64,000 nt of DNA from Rhodobacteraceae bacterium HLUCCO07 (GTDB lineage Bacteria > Pseudomonadota > Alphaproteobacteria > Rhodobacterales > Rhodobacteraceae): assembly GCA_001314705.1 (NCBI GenBank), contig LJSU01000029.1, positions 36,279 to 100,278 on the forward strand, given 5' to 3'. The notes below the pieces were generated by a model. The model worked only from the letters and a program-made list of their open reading frames with translations, had not been told where the DNA came from and ran no database searches. Of this stretch, positions 16,628 through 25,485 are shown in pieces; within the stretch, counting starts at the first letter, position 1; each line of letters starts with the position of its first letter. The position numbers and the translations under genes were made by a program.

Positions 16628-17466
16628 ACCGTTTGGAATCGCTCTTTTTCGTCGCTTTTCGCCTTTGCCCGCGCATCGGCGCGGGCGCGCTTCTCCGCGA
16701 TCAGGTCCGCCACACGGCTCAGCGCGATGCCACGCATGATCAAGCTTGCGGGAAGGAAGGCCCATGCACTCATCGTCCAGATCAGGGTTTGCGGGTTCTC
16801 CATCGTGATCGGGTCGATCAGGCTGGCCGACGCCTTGATGAGCGCCGGAATCAAGAATGGCAACAAAATCCCTAACACAATGTTAAGAGCCGCGTCCCGC
16901 CTGAGCCGCCGCATCACGTCGCCGCCTCCGGTCGGGTCGAACATCGGCAGGTTGATCCAGACATTGAACGCCCCTCGACGGGTGGGCCAACCGAACAGGC
17001 GCACAAGGCTGAGAAAGACGAAAAGCATCAGGATCGACATCGTATAGGACAGCCCCGCTGCCATCCGCACCGACGCCACCACCGATGCGTCGGCCTCCGC
17101 GGGCAGCATCAGCACCACCAGCCGCACGGGCGAATAGGGAAAGTCCATCGCATTGCCCAGGTGCCCACCGAGGCGGGCGGACAACATCCCGATATCCGTG
17201 GGCATCGCCTTGCTGCCGAAAATCAGTGAAAGCAGAAGGATCGTCAGGAAGAGCGCGCCGAAGCGCAGCCTGTTGAAGGGCGGCGCGAACCGGAACTCGA
17301 TCATGCTGGGATACTCGCTGAAATACTCAACGAACGTCATGAGAAAGGCAAGAATGGCCACGAGAACGACGATCTGTGTCGTGTCCGAACTGACATCCTG
17401 AAGAAAGAGCGACGGCATTGAAATCATCAATACCATGAGCGCCGCACGCAGGAACGCGCCTGTCAT
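16624..17466 (-). CDS. hypothetical multi-span membrane protein
   Basis: Not recognised. About 280 residues from the ATG at 17466 (a GTG at 17478 adds four). Roughly six hydrophobic stretches can be seen: FLRAALMVLMISMPSLFL, IVVLVAILAFLMTFVEYF, GALFLTILLLSLIFG, SYTMSILMLFVFLSLV, ALNIVLGILLPFLIPAL and LIWTMSAWAFLPASLIM. The tail is charged (IAEKRARADARAKAKSDEKE). The FRFAPPFNRLRFG loop and WINLPMFDPTGGGDV loop may be family features. It is translationally linked to the exonuclease-like gene downstream. The upstream 380 bases contain a strong palindrome that could control it. Confidence 0.7.
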   Translation of the reverse strand: MTGAFLRAALMVLMISMPSLFLQDVSSDTTQIVVLVAILAFLMTFVEYFSEYPSMIEFRFAPPFNRLRFGALFLTILLLSLIFGSKAMPTDIGMLSARLGGHLGNAMDFPYSPVRLVVLMLPAEADASVVASVRMAAGLSYTMSILMLFVFLSLVRLFGWPTRRGAFNVWINLPMFDPTGGGDVMRRLRRDAALNIVLGILLPFLIPALIKASASLIDPITMENPQTLIWTMSAWAFLPASLIMRGIALSRVADLIAEKRARADARAKAKSDEKERFQTV

Positions 17467-17847
17467 TCGGGATACCACTGCCCCATTCCCTTCAAACTGG
17501 CCGGGGCCGGTGCGATGCCGGTCCCTTGTTCCAACTTGATCCCGCTTCTTGTCGCGGGTTGCCTCATTCTCGCCCAATTTTTGCCTTCTTTCGCGTTTCA
17601 GCTCAAGACATGGTTAAGAACACGTCAGTATTCAGGCAATTTGAAGGTGCGAGTGGTGCGAGAATGCATCAATAATGGTGCGAAAAAGTGACGGACGACG
17701 GTTGACCTACCAGATATGGTAGGTGCCGCCGTCAATCCTACCAGAGGCCACGGATTTGCCACCATCCTGCCCCGGATCGGTTGAGTGCCGAGAACCCCAA
17801 AGACCGCCCAGATGGAAGACGGCCCAGGTGATTCTACCATGGCGTGT
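17467..17847. promoter_or_regulatory. gene-free 381-base stretch with an operator-like palindrome and short direct repeats
   Basis: A perfect palindrome ACCTACCA-GATA-TGGTAGGT lies at 17705-17724, and further TACCA half-sites occur at 17738-17742 and about 17835-17839. Three direct copies of GGTGCGA occur at 17646, 17655 and 17677. The region is upstream of the minus-strand membrane gene and downstream of leuD. An 89-codon minus-strand frame (17625-17894) runs through it but has no family look or ribosome site, so I leave it out. Confidence 0.5.
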
Positions 17848-18453
17848 TCAAACCCAGGGCCGCTCGGCGCTGGCACGCGCTTCGAACGCGTCAATCGCGG
17901 CAGCCTTTTCCAGGGTCAGGCCAATATCGTCCAGGCCGTTGATCAGGCAATGCTTGCGATGCGGATCAATCTCGAAACCGAACACCTCGCCATCCGAGGT
18001 GGTAACCGTCTGCGCCTCGAGATCGACCTCCATGCGCGCATTGGCCCCCTTCTCGGCATCCGACATCAGGACATCGACCTGCTCTTGCGGCAACACGATC
18101 GGCAGAATGCCGTTCTTGAAGCAGTTGTTGTAGAAGATGTCGGCGAAACTGGTCGAGATGATCGCCCTGATCCCGAAATCCGCCAAGGCCCAGGGCGCAT
18201 GTTCACGCGACGAGCCACAGCCGAAATTGTCGCCCGTGACAAGGATCTGCGCCTCGCGATAGGCGGGCTTGTTGAGCACGAAATCCGCGATCTCGTTGCC
18301 CTCACGGTCATAGCGCATCTCGTCGAAGAGGTTCACCCCCAGCCCCGACCGCTTGATCGTCTTGAGGAACTGCTTGGGGATGATCATGTCGGTGTCGATA
18401 TTGACAAGCGGCAAGGGCGCCGCGATCCCGCTCAGTTTGTCGAATTTTTGCAT
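17848..18453 (-). CDS. leuD: 3-isopropylmalate dehydratase small subunit
   Basis: The 201-residue LeuD swivel-domain protein pairs with LeuC to isomerise 2-isopropylmalate to 3-isopropylmalate in leucine synthesis. Clear motifs: [41 protein letters not shown] and [18 protein letters not shown]. Length is normal. It follows leuC by 11 bases on the same strand, so the two form an operon. No leuB or leuA is in the window. Confidence 0.97.
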   Translation of the reverse strand: MQKFDKLSGIAAPLPLVNIDTDMIIPKQFLKTIKRSGLGVNLFDEMRYDREGNEIADFVLNKPAYREAQILVTGDNFGCGSSREHAPWALADFGIRAIISTSFADIFYNNCFKNGILPIVLPQEQVDVLMSDAEKGANARMEVDLEAQTVTTSDGEVFGFEIDPHRKHCLINGLDDIGLTLEKAAAIDAFEARASAERPWV

Positions 18454-18464
18454 CGCCCGGGTCC

Positions 18465-19871
18465 TTATGCCAAATCACGAATATCGGTCAGGTGCCCCGT
18501 GACCGCCGCCGCCGCGGCCATGGCCGGGCTCATCAGGTGGGTGCGGCCCTTGTAGCCCTGCCGCCCTTCGAAATTGCGGTTCGAGGTCGAGGCACAGCGT
18601 TCGCCGGGGGCCAGTTGGTCGGGGTTCATGGCAAGGCACATGGAACAGCCCGCCAGCCGCCATTCGAAGCCGGCCTCGCGGAAGATGTCGGCCAGCCCCT
18701 CTTCCTCGGCCTGCGCCCGCACGAGGCCCGAGCCCGGCACCACCATGGCGCGCATCCCGTCCTTGACCTTCTTGCCCTTGAGAACCTCGGCCGCAGCGCG
18801 AAGATCCTCGATCCTGCCATTGGTGCAGGAGCCGATGAACACCGTGTCGATCTCGATATCGGTCAGTTTCTGCCCCGGGGTCAGCCCCATGTAATCAAGC
18901 GCGCGACGCACCGCATCGACCTTGCCGCCCTTGAAACTCTCGGGCGCGGGCACCGCTTCCGTGATCGGCAGCACATCCTCGGGGCTGGTTCCCCATGTGA
19001 CCACCGGTGCGATATCCTCGCCCCGGATGGTGACGACCTTGTCCCACTGGGCGTCGTCATCGGAATAAAGCGTCTTCCACCATTCCATCGCCTGTTCCCA
19101 CTGCCCGGCCTTGGGTGCATGTGGGCGGCCCCTGATGTATTCGAACGTCTTTTCGTCCGGCGCGATCAGCCCGGCGCGCGCGCCGCCCTCGATCGCCATG
19201 TTGCAGACCGTCATGCGGCCTTCCATGGAGAGTTCGCGAATGGCCTCGCCGCAATACTCGATCACGTATCCGGTGCCCCCGGCGGTGCCGGTCGCGCCGA
19301 TCACCGAAAGGGTGATGTCCTTGGCCGTCACACCGGGATTGAGCTTGCCGGTGATCTCGACCTTCATGTTCTTGGCCTTGCGCTGGATCAGCGTCTGGGT
19401 GGCCAGGACATGCTCCACCTCGCTGGTGCCGATCCCGTGCGCCAGCGCTCCGAACGCACCATGCGTCGCGGTGTGGGAATCCCCGCAGACCACCGTCATC
19501 CCCGGCAGGGTCCAGCCCTGTTCGGGCCCGACGATATGCACGATCCCCTGGCGGACATCGCTAACCGGGTAGTAGTGGATGCCGAAATCCGTGGCGTTCT
19601 TGTCCAGCGCGGCAACCTGGATGCGGCTGTCCTCGGTCATCGCCTCGGGATTCTCCCGGCCCTCGGTCGTCGGCACGTTGTGGTCCGGCACCGCGATCGT
19701 CTTGTCGGGCGCACGCACCGTGCGACCGGCCATGCGCAACCCTTCGAAGGCTTGCGGGCTGGTCACTTCATGCACCAGGTGGCGGTCGATATAAATCAGG
19801 CAGGTGCCATCCTCGGCCTCGTGGGCCAGGTGGGCATCCCAGATCTTGTCATAGAGTGTCTTGGGGGACAT
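18465..19871 (-). CDS. leuC: 3-isopropylmalate dehydratase large subunit
   Basis: The 468-residue LeuC carries the aconitase-type [4Fe-4S] cluster. Ligand cysteines are in [13 protein letters not shown] and in [13 protein letters not shown]. Other family segments are [20 protein letters not shown] near the start, [32 protein letters not shown], and [16 protein letters not shown] near the end. Length is typical. GGAGAGGACCG provides a ribosome site. It leads the leuCD operon and is divergent from the MscS-type channel gene; 256 bases separate them. Confidence 0.97.
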   Translation of the reverse strand: MSPKTLYDKIWDAHLAHEAEDGTCLIYIDRHLVHEVTSPQAFEGLRMAGRTVRAPDKTIAVPDHNVPTTEGRENPEAMTEDSRIQVAALDKNATDFGIHYYPVSDVRQGIVHIVGPEQGWTLPGMTVVCGDSHTATHGAFGALAHGIGTSEVEHVLATQTLIQRKAKNMKVEITGKLNPGVTAKDITLSVIGATGTAGGTGYVIEYCGEAIRELSMEGRMTVCNMAIEGGARAGLIAPDEKTFEYIRGRPHAPKAGQWEQAMEWWKTLYSDDDAQWDKVVTIRGEDIAPVVTWGTSPEDVLPITEAVPAPESFKGGKVDAVRRALDYMGLTPGQKLTDIEIDTVFIGSCTNGRIEDLRAAAEVLKGKKVKDGMRAMVVPGSGLVRAQAEEEGLADIFREAGFEWRLAGCSMCLAMNPDQLAPGERCASTSNRNFEGRQGYKGRTHLMSPAMAAAAAVTGHLTDIRDLA

Positions 19872-19925
19872 CGGTCCTCTCCGTTCAGGGGTCTTGCACA
19901 GGAATGTCGGATTGCGGCGAAACGC

Positions 19926-20015
19926 TTACGCGCGCCGCGCAAGCACCGACCGGGCCGCGCCGAAGAAGCGTTCCCTCAGCCGCACGCGGTCATCCATGTC
20001 GAAAATCCGTGTCAT
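19926..20015 (-). CDS. possible 29-residue leader or small protein upstream of leuC
   Basis: A short frame in the leuC 5' region encodes a basic, amphipathic peptide (MTRIFDMDD at the start, then RVRLRERFFGAARSVLARRA). It ends 54 bases before leuC and runs in the same direction. It holds only two leucines, so it is not a classical leucine attenuation leader. No clear Shine-Dalgarno precedes it, and an overlapping plus-strand frame exists. Arg/Ala richness is partly expected from GC content, so this is only a candidate. Confidence 0.3.
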   Translation of the reverse strand: MTRIFDMDDRVRLRERFFGAARSVLARRA

Positions 20016-20127
20016 GCAGAACGAAATACAGTTTCGCCACGGGTCTCGCAAGGGCAAGCGCGCAACAGGGCTTGCCGCACCGGGTGGCGCATTGCATCAT
20101 TCGGGGTGAAACGGGCAGCAGGCGGGC

Positions 20128-21558
20128 ATGGAACCGGACGAGGCAGAAACGGCAACGACGACAGAAACGGGATCCGGCACCCAGCCGAACCCGGAAGTGG
20201 CCGATCCCGAAGAGATCCTGCGCGGCGCGCAGGACATCGCGCTGTCGCTGGCCGATCGGGCAGAGGCCCTGCTGACCAGCCTGATGCGCCCCTGGATGAC
20301 CTACCAGGTCGGCATCGCCCTGGGGCTACTGCTCCTTGCCATCCTTCTCGGGCGCTTGATCGGTCCACGCTTTCGCGAGTGGTTGCGCAACCGCGACAAC
20401 TGGCCGAAGTGGCGGCTTCGGGTCCTGCTGCTGCTGCACCGGCGACTGACGCTGATCCTGTTCGTGGCGCTGATCTGGCCCACGGTCTGGATCATGCGCG
20501 AAATGACCTGGCCTTCGCGCTCCTACCTCCTGGGGATCATCGCGCAGCTTGCGCTGGCCTGGCTCGCCATTGCTCTGGCCACACGTCTGATCACCAACCG
20601 GTTCCTGCGCATGGTCGTGCGCTATGTCGGCTGGGTCTGGGTGACGCTCTCGATCCTCGGGCTCGCCGACGATACAAAGGCCCTTCTCGACAGCGCCGCG
20701 CTCGACATCGGCCAAGTGCATATTTCCCTGTGGCTGGTGTTTCAGGCCATGGTCACGCTCGCGCTTCTCTTCGTGATCGCACGTTTCCTGTCACGCTCGA
20801 CCTCGGCCGGGATTCGCCGCAACCGCGACATCAGCCCCTCGATGCAGGTGCTCACGATCAAGTTCGTGCAGGTGCTGCTCTACGGGCTCGCCGGCTATAT
20901 CGGGCTCAAGGCGATCGGCCTCGACCTGACCGGCCTCGCGGTCCTGTCCGGGGCCATCGGCCTGGGCCTCGGCTTCGGCCTGCAAAAGGTGGTGTCGAAC
21001 CTCGTCTCGGGGGTGATCATCCTGCTCGACAAGTCGATCAAGCCGGGCGACGTGATCTCGCTCGGCGACACCTTCGGATGGATCGACACGCTTGGCGCGC
21101 GCTATACCTCGGTGGTCACGCGCGATGGCAAGGAATACCTCATCCCGAACGAGGACCTGATCACCGGCCAGGTGGTCAACTGGTCGCATACCAACGAATA
21201 TGTCCGCCTCGACATCCATTTCGGCACCTCCTACGGCGACAACCCGCACAAGGTGCGCAAGCTCGCCGTCGAGGCGGCTCAAAGCGCCGATCGGGTGCTC
21301 AGCTTCAAGCCACCGGTCTGCCATATCGTGGGCTTCGGCGACTCGAGCATCGACTACATCCTGCGCTTCTGGATCTCCGACCCCTCCGGCGGGCTCACCA
21401 ACATCCGCGGCAATGTCTATCTCGCGCTCTGGGATTCCTTTCGCGAGAACGGCATCTCGATTCCCTTCCCCCAACGCGAGGTCCGCCTGCTCGCCGATCC
21501 GCCCGCCGATCCCGACGACCCGCCGCGGGACGACGACACGCCCGCATCCACCCCTTGA
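20128..21558 (+). CDS. mechanosensitive ion channel family protein (MscS-type)
   Basis: A 476-residue membrane protein. A polar N-terminal 50 residues is followed by five to six spans. The MscS pore helix and beta-domain come next: LTGLAVLSGAIGLGLGFGLQKVVSNLVSGVIILLDKSIKPGDVISLGDTFGWI, then RDGKEYLIPNEDLITGQVVNWS. The extra N-terminal spans make it larger than E. coli MscS (about 286 residues), like YbdG/MscM-type relatives. It should release solutes on osmotic downshock. The Asp/Pro-rich tail (ADPPADPDDPPRDDD) is unlikely to be structured. Divergent from leuC. Confidence 0.9.
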   Translation: MEPDEAETATTTETGSGTQPNPEVADPEEILRGAQDIALSLADRAEALLTSLMRPWMTYQVGIALGLLLLAILLGRLIGPRFREWLRNRDNWPKWRLRVLLLLHRRLTLILFVALIWPTVWIMREMTWPSRSYLLGIIAQLALAWLAIALATRLITNRFLRMVVRYVGWVWVTLSILGLADDTKALLDSAALDIGQVHISLWLVFQAMVTLALLFVIARFLSRSTSAGIRRNRDISPSMQVLTIKFVQVLLYGLAGYIGLKAIGLDLTGLAVLSGAIGLGLGFGLQKVVSNLVSGVIILLDKSIKPGDVISLGDTFGWIDTLGARYTSVVTRDGKEYLIPNEDLITGQVVNWSHTNEYVRLDIHFGTSYGDNPHKVRKLAVEAAQSADRVLSFKPPVCHIVGFGDSSIDYILRFWISDPSGGLTNIRGNVYLALWDSFRENGISIPFPQREVRLLADPPADPDDPPRDDDTPASTP

Positions 21559-21653
21559 TACGGGCATTGAGGATGCGCATCTGAAATGCTAGTGTTGAAC
21601 CACGTCCGGCACCGGGGCGTTCACGCGGTGCGCAGTCAAAGGAGGACAAGGTC

Positions 21654-22079
21654 CTGTCAACGCATGTTGATGCGGCTACGGCCACGCAATCGGGGAAATC
21701 GGCCCACGCTCTTCCCCAATCCCTGACAAGCGAGCAATTGCTTGCCGGTATTCTCACATCTCTCGACGAAAGCAAGGCCGAGGACATCGTGCAGATCGAC
21801 CTGCGCGGCAAGACCTCTATCGGCGATTTCATGGTGATCTGCTCGGGGCGTTCCTCGCGGCAGGTGGCCTCGATCGCCGAGAAGCTTGTCGAAATGCTCA
21901 AGAACGATCTCGGACGACCCTCCAAGATCGAGGGCAAGGAGGCGGGCGACTGGGTGCTGATCGACACCGGCGATATCATCGTCCATGTCTTCCGTCCCGA
22001 GGTGCGCGAGTTCTACCAGCTTGAAAAGATGTGGCAGCCCGCTACGGCGGCAGCATCACCGCACCAACAGTCGAGCTGA
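21654..22079 (+). CDS. rsfS: ribosomal silencing factor RsfS, probable CTG start
   Basis: RsfS binds uL14 and blocks joining of ribosomal subunits in slow growth. The core matches the family: LDESKAEDIVQIDLRGKTSIGDFMVICSGRSSRQVASIAEKLVE, then GDWVLIDTGDIIVHVFRPEVREFYQLEKMW. No ATG or GTG fits the N-terminus. A CTG at 21654 sits eight bases after a near-perfect AAAGGAGG (21638-21645), giving 141 residues beginning (M)STHVDAATA. The only other initiation codon is a TTG at 21738, which would give 113 residues but has no ribosome site. I take the CTG. rlmH follows after 18 bases, the usual rsfS-rlmH pairing. Confidence 0.88.
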   Translation: MSTHVDAATATQSGKSAHALPQSLTSEQLLAGILTSLDESKAEDIVQIDLRGKTSIGDFMVICSGRSSRQVASIAEKLVEMLKNDLGRPSKIEGKEAGDWVLIDTGDIIVHVFRPEVREFYQLEKMWQPATAAASPHQQSS

Positions 22080-22097
22080 ATGCCAGGCCGGAACTGA

Positions 22098-22568
22098 ATG
22101 CGGGTGCATCTTTGCGCCGTCGGACGCCTGCGTGCCGGGCCTGAAAAGGTTCTGGTCGACGATTACGCGACCCGGTTCGACCGGACCGGGCGCGCATTGG
22201 GGCTCGGCCCGCTCACCATCACCGAGATCGAGGACCGCAAGGGCGCCGGCATCGAGGCCGAGGCCACGCTGCTGATGCGCGCCCTGCCCGACCGCGCCCG
22301 GCTCATCGCGCTCGACGAACGCGGCAAGACGATGGCCTCGCCCGCGTTCGCCGCCACCCTGGCCGGCTTTCGCGATGACGGCGCGTCCGACCTGGCCCTT
22401 GTCATCGGCGGCGCCGACGGCCTGTCGGCCGCGCTTCGCGACCGCGCCGACCTGGTCCTGTCGCTGGGAAGCATGGTCTGGCCCCACATGCTGGCCCGGG
22501 TGATGCTTGCCGAACAGCTATACCGCGCCGCCGCGATCCTCGCCGGAACCCCATACCACCGTGCCTGA
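22098..22568 (+). CDS. rlmH: 23S rRNA (pseudouridine-1915-N3)-methyltransferase RlmH
   Basis: A 156-residue SPOUT methyltransferase that modifies the pseudouridine at position 1915 in helix 69 of 23S rRNA. Family signatures include MRVHLCAVGRLRAGPEKVLVDDYATRF, LIALDERGKTMASPAFA, LALVIGGADGLSAALR (the knotted SAM site) and LSLGSMVWPHMLARVMLAEQLYRAAAILAGTPYHR. Length is standard. It follows rsfS directly. Confidence 0.96.
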   Translation: MRVHLCAVGRLRAGPEKVLVDDYATRFDRTGRALGLGPLTITEIEDRKGAGIEAEATLLMRALPDRARLIALDERGKTMASPAFAATLAGFRDDGASDLALVIGGADGLSAALRDRADLVLSLGSMVWPHMLARVMLAEQLYRAAAILAGTPYHRA

Positions 22569-22610
22569 CCATCGACACGCAGCCCGGCCCGATACATGCG
22601 CACTGCCCCC

Positions 22611-22629
22611 TTCATCTTGCCCGAAATAC
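22611..22629 (-). repeat. GTATTTCGGGCAAGATGAA intergenic module
   Basis: On the minus strand this reads GTATTTCGGGCAAGATGAA and matches modules at 28721-28741 and 49949-49970. The 239-base gap 22569-22807 between rlmH and gpmI otherwise holds GC-rich imperfect repeats and the gpmI ribosome site GAAAGGCAGGTC. Confidence 0.5.
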
Positions 22630-22807
22630 GCGTACACCCGCCCGCCACGGGCCCTGCCGCCCGAGGGCCCCGGGGTCGGACCCTCTTGATGCCCATAAGG
22701 CGACCATCTGCCGCAAGCGGGGTGGGAGAGGCCCGAGGGGCGGCAAACCGCCGGTTGCTTCGACTGCACCGACGCCTTAAACGCTCAAACAAAGCGAAAG
22801 GCAGGTC

Positions 22808-24328
22808 ATGAGCATACCGAAACCCGTCGTCCTGTGCATTCTCGATGGTTGGGGCTTGCGCGACAAGCGCGAGGCCAATGCCCCCGCCCTCGCCGAGACG
22901 CCCAATTTCGACAGGTTGATGTCATCCTGCCCGCATAACCGTCTCGTCACCCATGGGCCGGATGTCGGGCTGCCCTCCGGACAGATGGGCAATTCCGAGG
23001 TCGGGCATACCAATATCGGCGCGGGCCGGGTGGTGGCGATGGATCTTGGCCAGATCGACCTTGCGATCGAGGACGGATCGTTCTTCGAGAACGGCGCCCT
23101 GCGCGAATTCATCACCACGCTCAAACGCACCGGCGGCACCGCGCATCTGATGGGGCTGGTCTCGAATGGCGGTGTGCACGGGCATCTCGATCACATGATC
23201 GCCGCCGCCCGCGCGATCACCGATGCCGGCGTGCCGGTCGCGATCCACGCCATCACCGACGGGCGCGACGTGGCCCCGAAATCGGCGCTGGGGTTTGTCA
23301 CCACCCTGCAGGAGGCGCTACCGGACGCTGCGCGGATCGTCACGCTGACCGGGCGCTATTTCGCCATGGACCGCGACAACCGCTGGCAGCGCGTGGCCGA
23401 GGCCCATGCCGCGATGGTCAGGGGCGAGGGTCAGTTTCGCACGACATCGGCGCTGGCCGCGATCAACAACGCCTACAACCGCTCGGAAACCGACGAGTTC
23501 ATCCAGGCCACCGTGATCGGCGATTACGCCGGGTTCCACGAGGGGGACGGTCTGTTCTGCCTCAATTTCCGTGCCGACCGGGCGCGCGAGATCCTCGCCG
23601 CCATCGGCGCGCCGGATTTCGACGGCTTCGACCGCGGACCGCGCCCCGCGCTTGCCGCGCGTCTGGGCATGGTCGAATATTCCGACGCGCACAATGCCTA
23701 CATGACCACGGTTTTCCCGGCCCGCGAGATCGTCAACACGCTTGGCGCCTGGGTGGCCAAACAGGGCCTTCGGCAATTCCGCCTCGCCGAGACCGAGAAA
23801 TACCCTCACGTCACCTTCTTCCTGAACGGGGGCAAGGAAACGCCCGAGCCGGGCGAAGACCGCTACATGGCCCCCTCGCCCAAGGTGGCCACCTATGACC
23901 TGCAGCCTGAAATGAGCGCCGACGAGGTGACCCGCGCCTTCGTCAGGGCTATCGAGGACGATTACGATCTGATCGTGACCAATTATGCCAATCCCGACAT
24001 GGTCGGCCATACCGGCGATCTCGGCGCCGCGATCAGGGCCTGCGAGGCGGTGGACCGCGGCCTTGGAACGGTGATGGACGCGCTCGCGAAAAAGGGCGGC
24101 GCGATGATCGTGACCGCCGATCACGGCAATTGCGAATGCATGATCGACCCCGCCACCGGCGGGCCGCATACCGCGCACACCACCAACCCCGTTCCGGTGG
24201 CGCTTTTCAACGGGCCGGCGGGCGCGCAGCTGCGCTCGGGGCGGCTCAGTGACCTCGCGCCTACACTGCTTGCACTCATGGGGCTGGAAAAGCCGCCGGA
24301 AATGACCGGGAAGAGCCTTTTGAAATGA
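22808..24328 (+). CDS. gpmI: 2,3-bisphosphoglycerate-independent phosphoglycerate mutase
   Basis: The 506-residue Mn-dependent iPGM converts 3- to 2-phosphoglycerate in glycolysis and gluconeogenesis. The N-terminal metal motif is LCILDGWGLRDKREANA. The catalytic Ser lies in PSGQMGNSEVGHTNIGAGRVV (near residue 62). Later ligands include TNYANPDMVGHTGD and MIVTADHGNCECM. Length is normal for the family. Its stop overlaps the ATG of the EnvC-like gene (ATGA), starting a run of four co-directional genes through rppH. Confidence 0.96.
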   Translation: MSIPKPVVLCILDGWGLRDKREANAPALAETPNFDRLMSSCPHNRLVTHGPDVGLPSGQMGNSEVGHTNIGAGRVVAMDLGQIDLAIEDGSFFENGALREFITTLKRTGGTAHLMGLVSNGGVHGHLDHMIAAARAITDAGVPVAIHAITDGRDVAPKSALGFVTTLQEALPDAARIVTLTGRYFAMDRDNRWQRVAEAHAAMVRGEGQFRTTSALAAINNAYNRSETDEFIQATVIGDYAGFHEGDGLFCLNFRADRAREILAAIGAPDFDGFDRGPRPALAARLGMVEYSDAHNAYMTTVFPAREIVNTLGAWVAKQGLRQFRLAETEKYPHVTFFLNGGKETPEPGEDRYMAPSPKVATYDLQPEMSADEVTRAFVRAIEDDYDLIVTNYANPDMVGHTGDLGAAIRACEAVDRGLGTVMDALAKKGGAMIVTADHGNCECMIDPATGGPHTAHTTNPVPVALFNGPAGAQLRSGRLSDLAPTLLALMGLEKPPEMTGKSLLK

Positions 24329-25473
24329 CGCCGCGCGCCGCCCTTTTCGCTCTCCTGTTCGGGCTCGGCCTCTTGCCGGTCGATGAAGGCGCCGCACAGC
24401 TTGCCGATCCCGACCCTGCCGCGGCGGCGCAGGCGGCAGCCGACCGGCTCGATCGGGCGATGACCGCCCTTGATCAGGCCGAGAAGGCGCGCGACCGTGT
24501 CAAGGCGCTGACCGAAACCGTGCGCGCCTTCGAGGACGGGCTTCAGGCGATGCGCGAAGGGCTCCGCCAGGCGACGATCCGCGAACAGGCGCTGAGCCGC
24601 GACCTCGCCACCCGCGAGAACGAGATCGCGCAGCTTCTCGGCGTGCTGCAAACACTGGGCCAGGCGCCCGCCCCGGCGCTGCTCTTGCACCCGGCCGGCC
24701 CCACCGGCACCGCGCGTTCGGGAATGATCATGTCGGATGTGACCCCCGCGCTCAACGCCCGCGCAGAGACCTTGCGCGACAAGCTCGAGGAAATGCGCGT
24801 GCTGCGCGAGCTTCAGGCCGACGCCGCGGCCACGCTCGAAGACGGGCTGACCGGCGTGCAGGAGGCCCGGGCCGCCCTCTCGCAGGCCGTGGCCGATCGC
24901 GACCCGCTGCCGCGTCGGTTCACCGCGGATCCGATCCGCACCGCGCTGCTTATCAGCTCGGCTGAAACGCTCGAAGGCTTCGCTTCCGGTCTGGCCGACA
25001 TCGCGGTCGATGAGTCAGAGGGAAGCCTTCCGGACATCTCCCACCGCAAGGGTGAGCTTTCCCTGCCCGTGCAGGGCCGCGTGCTGCGTCGCGCGGGCGA
25101 GGCCGACGCAGCGGGCATACGCCGCCCCGGCATCGTCGTGGCGACCCGGCCACGCGCCCTGGTTTCGACCCCCGCGGCGGCGACCATTCGCTACCATGGG
25201 CAGCTTCTCGACTACGGAAATGTGATGATTCTCGAACCGCAATCCGGGCTTCTGCTTGTGGTCGCGGGGCTTGACGTGGTTTATGGTGACGTCGGGCAGG
25301 TTCTGCCCGCCGGATCGCCGATCGGCCTCATGGGGGGGACCGACCCCGAGATCGGCGCAATCCTGCAACAATCCGCCGAAGGGGCTGGAACTGACCGATC
25401 GGAAACGCTCTATATAGAGGTGCGGGAAGACAATGAGCCGGTAGATCCGGAGACGTGGTTTCGCATCAGATAG
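24325..25473 (+). CDS. murein hydrolase activator EnvC-like protein with degenerate LytM domain
   Basis: The 382-residue protein has a signal peptide (ALFALLFGLGLLPVDEGAAQ) and a long coiled coil covering about residues 30-215 with heptad-rich Gln/Arg/Glu. The C-terminal M23/LytM-like domain starts near residue 280 (IRYHGQLLDYGNVMILEP). The M23 zinc motifs are lost: the usual HxxxD/HxH are replaced in VVAGLDVVYG and TLYIEVRED. That fits an amidase activator like EnvC rather than a peptidase. It should work in the periplasm at division sites. Placed between gpmI and ctpA, an order I recall as common in alphaproteobacteria. Confidence 0.85.
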   Translation: MTPRAALFALLFGLGLLPVDEGAAQLADPDPAAAAQAAADRLDRAMTALDQAEKARDRVKALTETVRAFEDGLQAMREGLRQATIREQALSRDLATRENEIAQLLGVLQTLGQAPAPALLLHPAGPTGTARSGMIMSDVTPALNARAETLRDKLEEMRVLRELQADAAATLEDGLTGVQEARAALSQAVADRDPLPRRFTADPIRTALLISSAETLEGFASGLADIAVDESEGSLPDISHRKGELSLPVQGRVLRRAGEADAAGIRRPGIVVATRPRALVSTPAAATIRYHGQLLDYGNVMILEPQSGLLLVVAGLDVVYGDVGQVLPAGSPIGLMGGTDPEIGAILQQSAEGAGTDRSETLYIEVREDNEPVDPETWFRIR

Positions 25474-25485
25474 GATGGACGAGAG

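Noticed and set aside
15596..17047. 483-codon plus-strand frame
   Set aside because: Antisense of the exonuclease-like and membrane-protein genes; no motif.
17625..17894. 89-codon minus-strand frame in the leuD downstream region
   Set aside because: No ribosome site, overlaps the leuD 3' end and a palindrome; composition not coding-like.
19998..20109. 37-codon plus-strand frame between leuC and the MscS gene
   Set aside because: Antisense to the alternative small ORF, no ribosome site, low support.
18492..21584. 1030-codon plus-strand frame
   Set aside because: Antisense to leuC and out of frame with the MscS gene; no recognisable domain.
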